Source: Clostridiales bacterium (GTDB taxonomy: Bacteria; Bacillota; Clostridia; Oscillospirales; Oscillospiraceae). From it: a stretch of 37,206 bases of DNA. The notes under the pieces are model-generated. The model saw nothing but the letters and a program-made list of their open reading frames with translations, had not been told where the DNA came from and did no database searches. Both the position numbers and the translations under genes were made by a program. Positions within the stretch are counted from its first letter, which is position 1. Every line of letters begins with the position of its first letter. Of this stretch, positions 8,576 through 14,789 are shown in pieces. The DNA is taken from contig JALFOM010000045.1 of assembly GCA_022782265.1 (NCBI GenBank), forward strand, positions 1 to 37,206, given 5' to 3'.

Positions 8576-8597
8576 GACTTGACAAGTAATCTATAAT
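8569..8597 (+). promoter_or_regulatory. Perfect-consensus sigma-A promoter for yceD-rpmF
   Basis: TTGACA (8569-8574), a 17-base spacer and TATAAT (8592-8597) match the consensus at all 12 positions. A second TTGACA at 8579-8584 lies inside the spacer, too close to serve the same -10. Transcription would start near 8604, about 50 bases before yceD. Confidence 0.88.
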
Positions 8598-8653
8598 ATC
8601 AGGGCGACTGTGTTGAGGGTATGCCCTCCGGTTGTGACTGTGCGAGGTGCGAT

Positions 8654-9151
8654 ATGCGGCTTAACTTAAGAGAGATCATCGAAATACCGGGCGGCTCCAT
8701 CCCCTTTGAATGTGAGCTGGATACGGATAATCTGGATTTCCCGGCGGTAAAGGCGTATTCGTCCAAACCCCACGCCGTTGGCCGGGTATACAACGAGGCC
8801 GGCGTGCTGAACCTGAGCGGAGAGATCAGCGCGGACATGCGCTGTATCTGCGACCGCTGCGGTACGGAGTTTGACAGCATCAAGACCACAGCCCTTCACG
8901 CCACCATCGCGGAGGAGGACGACGGCGGGGAAAACCCGGAGCTGTTCCTTCTGGATGGGGACGAGATCGACCTGGACGAGATTTTGTCCACCTGCTTCAT
9001 CCTGGACATGGAGACCAAGTTCCTCTGCCGTGAGGACTGCAAGGGCCTGTGTTCCCGGTGCGGCAAAAACCTTAATCTGGGCCCCTGCGGGTGCCGGAAA
9101 GAAATTGATCCAAGATTTGCTGTGCTTGAGCAGCTTTTGGATAAAGATTAA
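8654..9151 (+). CDS. YceD/DUF177 family protein, rRNA-biogenesis associated
   Basis: A 165-residue member of the YceD (DUF177) family, found next to rpmF across bacteria and implicated in 23S rRNA accumulation. It contains the Cys-rich features of Firmicutes members: CICDRCG mid-protein and CREDCKGLCSRCGKNLN followed by GPCGC near the C-terminus, likely zinc ligands. The start at 8654 (MRLNLREII) has GAGGTG at the right distance; an in-frame extension to 8621 adds 11 residues unlike the family. The gene lies 40 bases upstream of rpmF and behind a perfect sigma-A promoter, so the pair is probably expressed at high, growth-linked levels. Confidence 0.93.
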   Translation: MRLNLREIIEIPGGSIPFECELDTDNLDFPAVKAYSSKPHAVGRVYNEAGVLNLSGEISADMRCICDRCGTEFDSIKTTALHATIAEEDDGGENPELFLLDGDEIDLDEILSTCFILDMETKFLCREDCKGLCSRCGKNLNLGPCGCRKEIDPRFAVLEQLLDKD

Positions 9152-9191
9152 AATAAGCTGCTCAGAACAGCTGATATCAGGAGGTGTCAAC

Positions 9192-9380
9192 ATGGCAGTC
9201 CCAAAAGGAAAAGTATCAAGACAGAGACGTGATAAGAGACGTTCTTCTACCTGGAAGCTCGAAGCCCCCGGCATCGTCAAGTGCCCCAACTGCGGAGCCT
9301 TCGTAATGCCTCATCGCGCCTGCAAGGCTTGCGGTCAGTACAAGGGCCGTGCGGTCATCCAGGTTGAAGAGAGCAAGTAA
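9192..9380 (+). CDS. rpmF: 50S ribosomal protein L32
   Basis: A 62-residue L32. The N-terminus MAVPKGKVSRQRRDKRRSS is the family hallmark. The C-terminal zinc ribbon keeps all four Cys (CPNC at 31-34 and CKAC at 44-47), so this is the zinc-binding C+ form. AGGAGGTG lies seven bases before the ATG. It is co-transcribed with yceD and followed immediately by a strong terminator. Confidence 0.98.
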   Translation: MAVPKGKVSRQRRDKRRSSTWKLEAPGIVKCPNCGAFVMPHRACKACGQYKGRAVIQVEESK

Positions 9381-9390
9381 AAAAAGCTTG

Positions 9391-9421
9391 AGGAAGAAAG
9401 GCGTCGGCCTTTCTTCCTTTT
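9391..9421 (+). terminator. Intrinsic terminator after rpmF
   Basis: An 11-bp stem (AGGAAGAAAGG with CCTTTCTTCCT), a six-base loop and a short T run. It starts 10 bases after the L32 stop and ends only about 8 bases before the next gene, which therefore needs read-through or its own start site. Confidence 0.85.
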
Positions 9422-9428
9422 GCTATTT

Positions 9429-10802
9429 ATGAAGAGTATGGAAAATATCATCAAATCCATCGACCGCGGCAGCCCCCTGCACCGGAAGGCCCATGTGGGC
9501 GACGCGGTCATTTCGATAAACGGCAATAAAATCATTGATGTGCTGGATTACAAGTTCTTCGCCTACGACAGCCGCCTGAAGGTGCTGCTGCGCCGGCCGG
9601 ACGGCAGCGAGCATGAAGTGACCGTCCATAAAAGCGAGGGCGGAGATTTAGGCCTGGAGTTTGAAAGCTACCTGATGGACACGCCCCGCTCCTGCGCCAA
9701 CAACTGCGTGTTCTGCTTTATCGACCAGCTGCCCGGGGGAATGCGCCGGACCATGTACTTCAAGGACGACGACGCCCGCCTCAGCTTCCTGCTGGGAAAT
9801 TATATCACCCTGACCAATCTTTCAAAACGGGAGATTGAGCGGATCATCGCCCTGCACATCAGCCCCATCAACGTCTCCGTTCACACCACCAACCCGGAGC
9901 TGCGCTGCAAAATGCTGCAAAACCCCAGAGCGGGGGAGAGCATCGGGATCATGCGCCGCTTTGCTCAGGCGGGGATCGTGATGAACTGCCAGATCGTCTG
10001 CTGCCCCGGCTTGAACGACGGGGAGGAGCTTCTGCGCTCCATGCGGGATCTGGAGGAGATGTACCCCGGGGTACACAGCGTCTCCATCGTCCCTGTGGGG
10101 CTGACCAGGTTCCGGGAAGGGCTGTATCCGCTGACGCCCTATACAAAGGAACTGGCGGGGGAGACCATCGACATGGTCACAGCCTTCGGGGACGAGTGCC
10201 TGAAGCGCCACGGCACCCGCATCTTCTTCTGCGGGGACGAGCTGTACATCAAAGCGGAGCGGGAGCTGCCCCCGGACGAGTTTTACGAGGAGCACACCCA
10301 GCTGGAAAACGGCGTGGGCATGATAAGGCTTTTGGAGACGGAGTTTCGCTCCGCGCTGATGCTGTCTGACGAGCCGGACGGCGTCCCCTTTTCCATCGCC
10401 ACCGGCGTTTCCGCGGCCCCTTATTTTGAAAAGCTGCTGGATATGGCAAAGGAAAAATACGGCACAATAAAAGGGCAGGTCTACGCCATTGAAAACGACT
10501 TTTTCGGCCGAAGCATCAACGTGACGGGGCTGATTACCGGCCAGGACCTGATAAAGCAACTCAAGGGCAGAGCGCTGGGAGAGCGTCTGCTCATCTCCCA
10601 GAACATGCTCCGCCGGGAGGAAATGGATTTTCTGGACGATGTCACCCTGGAGCAGGCCAGCAAAGAACTGGGCGTGCCCATCTACCCCATCGAACAGGAC
10701 GGCTTTGCCCTGTGGGACGCCATGGCGGGTGAGCTTCCGGAAATCAGGCTTCCCGTGCGGACAGAGCCAACAGAAGAATACTATAAATATAATCAGAATT
10801 GA
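9429..10802 (+). CDS. DUF512 family radical SAM protein with PDZ-like N-terminus
   Basis: An uncharacterised but widespread Clostridia protein of 457 residues. A PDZ-like segment (residues about 10-70, GDAVISINGNKIIDVLDY) precedes the radical SAM cluster motif CANNCVFC (C89, C93, C96; CxxxCxxC) and the C-terminal DUF512 region with GDELYIKAERELPP. It presumably binds a [4Fe-4S] cluster and SAM in the cytoplasm; its substrate is unknown. The start is uncertain: ATGs at 9429 and 9438 and a TTG at 9420 are in frame, and none has a good ribosome site because the rpmF terminator lies directly upstream. It commonly neighbours der, as here, where der follows almost without a gap. Confidence 0.9.
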   Translation: MKSMENIIKSIDRGSPLHRKAHVGDAVISINGNKIIDVLDYKFFAYDSRLKVLLRRPDGSEHEVTVHKSEGGDLGLEFESYLMDTPRSCANNCVFCFIDQLPGGMRRTMYFKDDDARLSFLLGNYITLTNLSKREIERIIALHISPINVSVHTTNPELRCKMLQNPRAGESIGIMRRFAQAGIVMNCQIVCCPGLNDGEELLRSMRDLEEMYPGVHSVSIVPVGLTRFREGLYPLTPYTKELAGETIDMVTAFGDECLKRHGTRIFFCGDELYIKAERELPPDEFYEEHTQLENGVGMIRLLETEFRSALMLSDEPDGVPFSIATGVSAAPYFEKLLDMAKEKYGTIKGQVYAIENDFFGRSINVTGLITGQDLIKQLKGRALGERLLISQNMLRREEMDFLDDVTLEQASKELGVPIYPIEQDGFALWDAMAGELPEIRLPVRTEPTEEYYKYNQN

Positions 10803-10819
10803 AAAGGAGGGGGATACAG

Positions 10820-12145
10820 TTGTCAAGACCTCTTGTTGCTATCGTAGGCCGCCCCAATGTGGGAAAGTCCATGCTCTTTAACCGCCTGGTGGGACAGCGG
10901 CTCTCCATCGTTGAGGACACCCCCGGCGTCACCCGCGACCGGCTTTATGCCGAGTGCGAGTGGTGCGGCAGAAAATTTGACATGGTGGACACCGGCGGCA
11001 TCGAGCCCAGCACCGACAGCGAGATTTTACTCTTTATGCGGGAGCAGGCCCAGATCGCCATCGACTCCGCCACCGTGATCGTTCTGGTCACGGATATCCG
11101 CACCGGCGTCACCGCCGCGGACAAGGATGTGGCCAACATGCTGCTCCGTTCCCGCAAGCCTGTGGTGCTGGCGGTGAACAAGGCGGACTCCACCGGCGCC
11201 ACCGACCCCGCGGTATATGAATTTTACTCCCTGGGACTGGGAGACCCTATCCCTGTCTCCGCCGTGCACGGGCACGGCACCGGCGATCTGCTGGACGAGT
11301 GCCTGAAGTACTTCCCGGAGGAGGACGGGGGAGAGGAAGAGGACGACTGCATCAAGGTAGCCGTCATCGGCAAGCCCAATGTGGGCAAATCCTCTCTCGT
11401 CAATCACATTCTGGGCGAAAAGCGGGTCATCGTCAGCAACGTGGCCGGCACCACCCGGGACGCGGTGGACACCCTGTATGAAAACCAGTACGGCCGCTAT
11501 ATGCTGATCGACACGGCGGGCATCCGCCGCAAGTCCAAGGTGGACGAGCGGGTGGAGAAATTCTCCGTCATGCGCGCCCAGCTTGCCATTGAGCGGGCAG
11601 ATGTGTGCCTCATCATGATTGACGCCAGAGACGGCGTCACCGAACAGGACACCAAGATCGCCGGCCTTGCCCACGAGGCGGGAAAGGCCAGCATTGTTGT
11701 GGTGAACAAATGGGATCTGGTGGAAAAAGAGACCGGCACCATGGAGAAAATGCGCAAGGACATCATGCGGGACCTGAGCTTTATGAGCTACGCGCCCATC
11801 CTCTTTATCTCCGCCCTGACCGGCCAGCGCACGGAGCGCATTTTTGAGCTGATTAACTTTGTCAACGACCAGAGCAATATGCGCATTTCCACCGGTATGC
11901 TCAATAACGTTCTGGCTGACGCCCAGGCCAGAGTGCAGCCCCCCACGGACAAGGGACGCCGCCTGAAGATCTACTACATGACTCAGACCGGCATCAAGCC
12001 GCCCAACTTTGTGATCTTCTGCAATTCCCGGGAGCTGTTCCACTTCTCCTATCAGCGCTATATCGAAAACCAGATCCGGGCGGTGTTCGGACTGGAGGGC
12101 ACGCCCATCCGCATTGTCATCAGACAGAAAGGCGACAAGGAATGA
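10820..12145 (+). CDS. der: Ribosome-biogenesis GTPase Der (EngA)
   Basis: A tandem-GTPase needed for assembly of the 50S subunit. Domain 1 has GRPNVGKS (residues 10-17), DTGG and the NKAD specificity motif. Domain 2 has GKPNVGKS (from about residue 184), DTAGIRRKSKVDERVEKFS, characteristic of Der, and NKWD. A KH-like C-terminal domain ends with GTPIRIVIRQK. The length is 441 residues, normal for the family. The start codon is TTG at 10820, six bases after AGGAGGGGG; an in-frame TTG at 10799 would consume that ribosome site. The last four bases overlap the next gene (ATGA). Confidence 0.97.
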   Translation: MSRPLVAIVGRPNVGKSMLFNRLVGQRLSIVEDTPGVTRDRLYAECEWCGRKFDMVDTGGIEPSTDSEILLFMREQAQIAIDSATVIVLVTDIRTGVTAADKDVANMLLRSRKPVVLAVNKADSTGATDPAVYEFYSLGLGDPIPVSAVHGHGTGDLLDECLKYFPEEDGGEEEDDCIKVAVIGKPNVGKSSLVNHILGEKRVIVSNVAGTTRDAVDTLYENQYGRYMLIDTAGIRRKSKVDERVEKFSVMRAQLAIERADVCLIMIDARDGVTEQDTKIAGLAHEAGKASIVVVNKWDLVEKETGTMEKMRKDIMRDLSFMSYAPILFISALTGQRTERIFELINFVNDQSNMRISTGMLNNVLADAQARVQPPTDKGRRLKIYYMTQTGIKPPNFVIFCNSRELFHFSYQRYIENQIRAVFGLEGTPIRIVIRQKGDKE

Positions 12146-12786
12146 TCTACTGGGTACTGACAATACTGACGGCGGTTTTCGCCTACGCCATGGGGAACCT
12201 GAACAGTTCCATCGTCGCCTCCAATCTGATCTTCCACGCCGACCTGCGCAGGCTGGGCACCGGCAGCGCCGCACTGTCCAACTTCCGCCGGATCTACGGC
12301 ATAAAGGGCGCCATCAAGCTGCTGCTGGTGGAGCTGGTGATCGACCTGCTGCCCATCCTGATCGCCGGCTGGCTTTTCGGCCTGAAGGACCACGCCATTG
12401 TGGGCCGGGCCTTTGCGGGCTTCTGCCTGGTAATGGGCAGGGTCTATCCCGCCCTGTATGAACTGCACGGCGGCCACGGCATCCTGGCGCTGATCGTAAC
12501 GGCCTGCTGTGTGTATCCTTCCATGGGCTTCACCATTCTGGTTCTTGTTCTGGCCCTGATCTGGTTTAACCGCTATATGTCTCTCGCCGTGCTGGCAGGG
12601 GCCGCCACCATGATCGCCGGCGCTCTGCTGCTCATTGACGACAGGCTTGCCATGTTCCTCTGCATCTTTACCGGCATTGCCGTTATCGTGAAGCATATCC
12701 CCGCCATCTCCCGCCTCTCCGCCGGGAAGGAGACGAAGATCAGCTTCAAAGAGGACATCAACTACAAGTTTGACGAAAAATTCTGA
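12142..12786 (+). CDS. PlsY-like glycerol-3-phosphate acyltransferase, divergent
   Basis: A 214-residue membrane protein with five to seven hydrophobic helices and the layout of PlsY, which moves an acyl group from acyl-phosphate to glycerol-3-phosphate in the membrane. The three PlsY motifs are recognisable but altered. Motif 1 reads DLRRLGTGSAALSNFRR (usually DIRxxGSGNxGATNxxR). Motif 2 reads GRVYPALYELHGGHG (usually GHxFPxxxxFKGGKG), so the conserved His and Lys are Arg and His. Motif 3 reads KHIPAISRLSAGKE (usually HRxNIxRLxxGxE). It is translationally coupled to der, the usual place for plsY in Clostridia. It may be a diverged enzyme or a paralogue with another role. Confidence 0.75.
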   Translation: MIYWVLTILTAVFAYAMGNLNSSIVASNLIFHADLRRLGTGSAALSNFRRIYGIKGAIKLLLVELVIDLLPILIAGWLFGLKDHAIVGRAFAGFCLVMGRVYPALYELHGGHGILALIVTACCVYPSMGFTILVLVLALIWFNRYMSLAVLAGAATMIAGALLLIDDRLAMFLCIFTGIAVIVKHIPAISRLSAGKETKISFKEDINYKFDEKF

Positions 12787-12803
12787 TCTTTTTGGTCATC
12801 CTT

Positions 12804-12859
12804 AAAATTCCGGGCCGCCATCCTCTGCCGCAGGCAGAGGATGGCGGCCCGGAATTTTT
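12804..12859 (+). terminator. Very long terminator hairpin after the der-plsY-like operon
   Basis: A 25-bp perfect stem (12804-12828 with 12834-12858) around a five-base loop, with A-rich left and T-rich right bases forming the poly-U end. It starts 17 bases after the stop codon and could work in both directions. Confidence 0.78.
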
Positions 12860-12872
12860 GGTGCTTTAGCGC

Positions 12873-12900
12873 CAATAAAACCCCCAGTTCAACTGGGGGT
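12873..12900 (-). repeat. Small GC-rich palindrome with T-tract on the minus strand
   Basis: ACCCCCAGT/ACTGGGGGT, a 9-bp stem with a three-base loop (12880-12900), followed on the minus strand by TTTTATT. It has the form of a minus-strand terminator, yet no minus-strand gene ends here. It may be a dispersed REP-like palindrome. The rest of 12901-13067 shows no gene and no convincing promoter. Confidence 0.5.
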
Positions 12901-13067
12901 GGGGAAAATACTTTCGGCAGAAATCCACTGAAAGAAACGCGCGTGGTGCCCGGAAGCGGCTCTGAATTCATATTTTACAAACATCTTGCAAACCTTTCCC
13001 AAACATGCCCGCCCTAAAATAAGGCACAAGCTGAAAGGCGAAGGAATAATGAAAAGGGGTTTTGACC

Positions 13068-13310
13068 ATGTCCAAAATTGTTGAAGCAAAGGAGAAAATC
13101 GCGGAGGCCGTAGTGGGCGGCTACAAAAAGATCGAGAATGGCGTTGTGGGCGGCTACATGAAAATTGAAACCGGCGTTGTGGAAGGTTTTGAGAAAGTGA
13201 CCGACAAGTGCGTGGAAAAGCTCTTTGCCAAAGAGGGCGAGTCTGTGGAGGACGCGAAAAAGCGTCTGTCCGGCGGCGCGGCCAGAGATACGGAAAATAC
13301 AGAAGAATAA
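13068..13310 (+). CDS. Small protein with three 11-residue amphipathic repeats
   Basis: An 80-residue soluble protein without signal peptide. After a Lys/Glu-rich start come three 11-residue units: VVGGYKKIENG (15-25), VVGGYMKIETG (26-36) and VVEGFEKVTDK (37-47). These are followed by CVEKLFAKEGESVEDAKKRL and an acidic tail. The repeat is also visible in the DNA (GGCGTTGTGGGCGGCTAC recurs). Eleven-residue periodicity with Val-Val/Lys/Glu is the pattern of amphipathic 11/3 helices that lie on membranes, as in synuclein or LEA proteins; this is analogy, not homology. Similar short repeat proteins occur in gut Clostridia without known function. AAGGGG lies seven bases before the ATG; an in-frame TTG at 13062 is less likely. 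Confidence 0.8.
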   Translation: MSKIVEAKEKIAEAVVGGYKKIENGVVGGYMKIETGVVEGFEKVTDKCVEKLFAKEGESVEDAKKRLSGGAARDTENTEE

Positions 13311-13355
13311 GAAAGCCAAAAAGCGGGGAAGGGGTACACCTGGGCCATGAAAAAC

Positions 13356-13384
13356 TCGACGAGCCAGGGCTTTTGTGTTATAAT
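13356..13384 (+). promoter_or_regulatory. Promoter of the DUF5655 gene
   Basis: TCGACG (13356-13361), a 17-base spacer and a perfect TATAAT (13379-13384). Transcription would begin near 13391 and leave a leader of about 100 bases with base-pairing potential (GTTCAG at 13417-13422 with CTGAAC at 13470-13475, enclosing a GGCGC/GCGCC hairpin). Confidence 0.6.
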
Positions 13385-13489
13385 AATACTATAATCAAGT
13401 TGAGACAAAACCCATGGTTCAGACGGCGCGGAGCGCCAGAGAGCTTGCGGAACCTGAAAAACCGATCGGCTGAACAGAGGAAAACTGCG

Positions 13490-13885
13490 ATGAACAGACC
13501 CGAATTTTACGAGGAGGACCTGCTGTTCTTCTTTAACGGCAAGCCCCGGGAGCTGGCGCTTTATGAGGCACTGATGGGGAAGATGGAGGCGGCATTTCCG
13601 GAAAGCTCCGTCAGGGTACAGAAAAGCCAGATCAGCTTTTACGGGCGGCATCTCTTTGCCGCCGTGTCTCTGCCCAGAAGCAGGAAAAGCTTCCCGGAGC
13701 ACAGCATCCTTGTCACCCTGGGGCTGCCGTATAAGCTGGAATCTCCCCGGGCAGCGGTGACGGTGGAGCCCTATCCCGGGCGCTGGACAAACCATGTGCC
13801 CTTATGTGCGGAGGAGCAGATCGACAGCGAACTGCTGGGCTGGCTGGGGGAGGCCTATGCTTTCTCAGAGAGCAAACGGAAATGA
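13490..13885 (+). CDS. DUF5655 domain protein
   Basis: A 131-residue soluble protein matching DUF5655 throughout: an N-terminal FFNGKPRELALYEALMGKM, a central RVQKSQISFYGRHLFAAVSL, then VTLGLPYKLESPR, VEPYPGRWTNHV and a C-terminal ELLGWLGEAYAF. The family is common in Actinobacteria and Firmicutes and has no established function. The conserved Lys-Ser/Thr-Gln and PGRWTxHV blocks are present. The ATG follows AGAGG by nine bases. It appears to be a single-gene unit between its own promoter and a downstream cluster of hairpins. Confidence 0.82.
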   Translation: MNRPEFYEEDLLFFFNGKPRELALYEALMGKMEAAFPESSVRVQKSQISFYGRHLFAAVSLPRSRKSFPEHSILVTLGLPYKLESPRAAVTVEPYPGRWTNHVPLCAEEQIDSELLGWLGEAYAFSESKRK

Positions 13886-13906
13886 AAAATGTTTTTGAGC
13901 AAAATG

Positions 13907-13930
13907 CCGCGGCTGATTTTTCAGCCGCGG
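13907..13930 (+). repeat. Perfect 10-bp hairpin after the DUF5655 gene
   Basis: CCGCGGCTGA, a TTTT loop, then TCAGCCGCGG. It lies 22 bases after the stop codon but lacks a following T-run, so it may stabilise the mRNA end rather than terminate. Confidence 0.55.
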
Positions 13931-13995
13931 TATGGCATTCAGACTGTAGACAAAGCTATCGGCAGCGTATAGAATCGCATGGGGAGAGCGCGGAG

Positions 13996-14013
13996 AGGGG
14001 ACGGGAGTCCCCT
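13996..14013. repeat. 7-bp hairpin
   Basis: AGGGGAC, loop GGGA, then GTCCCCT. Second of four hairpins packed into 13907-14100. Confidence 0.5.
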
Positions 14014-14031
14014 TTCGGCGTTCAATCTATG

Positions 14032-14071
14032 CTTATTCAGGAGTATTTTTGAATACTCCTGAATAAGTTTT
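14032..14071 (+). terminator. Probable plus-strand terminator, 16-bp perfect stem
   Basis: Arms 14032-14047 and 14052-14067 (CTTATTCAGGAGTATT and its complement) with a four-base loop, followed by TTTTC. It has the right form to end transcription from the DUF5655 promoter. Confidence 0.6.
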
Positions 14072-14100
14072 CAAGGTGTCGACCTTTGTCGACGCCTTGA
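14071..14100. repeat. 13-bp hairpin beside the ABC exporter stop codon
   Basis: TCAAGGTGTCGAC (14071-14083), loop CTTT, then GTCGACGCCTTGA; one T-G pair on the plus strand. It directly follows the minus-strand ABC ATPase gene (stop at 14109) but has no T-run on that strand. Confidence 0.5.
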
Positions 14101-14108
14101 TCATTTGT

Positions 14109-14774
14109 TTAACCGGCTTTTTGCAGGCAGCCGTCCACCATCCGGAACACATGGTCGGCGCTGTGGGCCACGGAGGCGTCGTGGGTGACGATGACCACAC
14201 AATAGCCGCCTTCATGGGCAAGCTCACAGAGAATATTCACCACATTCTTTGTGTTCTCTGCGTCCAGATTTCCGGTGGGCTCATCCGCCAGCAGTATTTT
14301 GGACCCGGAGGCCAGGGAGCGGGCGATGGCCACCCGCTGCTGCTCGCCGCCGGAGAGCCGGGAGGGATAGCGCCGGAATTTCTCCTCACCGATGCCCACC
14401 TGCTTCAGCAGGCGCTTTGCCTGAGCCTGGGCCTCTTTCCGGGAGACGCCGTTGAGCTCCATGGGGTAGCACACGTTTTCCAGCACCGTCAGCAGGGGGA
14501 AAAGCTGGAAAGCCTGAAAAATCAGGGAGATGTCCTTCTGCCGGTAGCGGTCCATGTCCTCGGCGGCCAGGTCCCGGCCGCCCAGGGAGATTTTCCCCAG
14601 GCTGGGCCGGTCCAGCCCGGCCAGCAGGGACAGCAGCGTGGTCTTGCCGCTGCCGGAGGGGCCCAGAATGACGGACACCTGACCTTCGGAGAAGGAGCAG
14701 GACACATTGTTCAGTGCCGGACGGGCTGCACCCTTGTATTGATAACTGACCTGATCCAGTATAAGTTCACGCAT
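14109..14774 (-). CDS. ABC exporter ATP-binding subunit (LolD/MacB/BceA-like)
   Basis: A 221-residue ATPase for an FtsX-type exporter. Walker A is GPSGSGKTT, the Q-loop is IFQAFQLFPLLTVLENV, the signature is LSGGEQQRVAIARSL, Walker B is ILLADEPTGNLD and the H-loop is VTHD. The DEPTGNLD block is typical of the MacB/LolD/BceA subgroup that drives mechanotransmission rather than bulk transport. AGGAGG lies upstream of the ATG, 16 bases after the permease gene, so the two form one operon reading away from the blaI-type regulator. Confidence 0.95.
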   Translation of the reverse strand: MRELILDQVSYQYKGAARPALNNVSCSFSEGQVSVILGPSGSGKTTLLSLLAGLDRPSLGKISLGGRDLAAEDMDRYRQKDISLIFQAFQLFPLLTVLENVCYPMELNGVSRKEAQAQAKRLLKQVGIGEEKFRRYPSRLSGGEQQRVAIARSLASGSKILLADEPTGNLDAENTKNVVNILCELAHEGGYCVVIVTHDASVAHSADHVFRMVDGCLQKAG

Positions 14775-14789
14775 GGCGTTTTCCTCCTC

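Noticed and set aside
12762-12971. Small minus-strand frame of 69 codons
   Set aside because: It covers the 25-bp terminator hairpin and the second palindrome, has no ribosome site and no recognisable content.
13391-13489. T-box leader before the DUF5655 gene
   Set aside because: An AGAGAG-like string made me consider it, but the conserved T-box element and antiterminator are absent and the gene is not amino-acid related.
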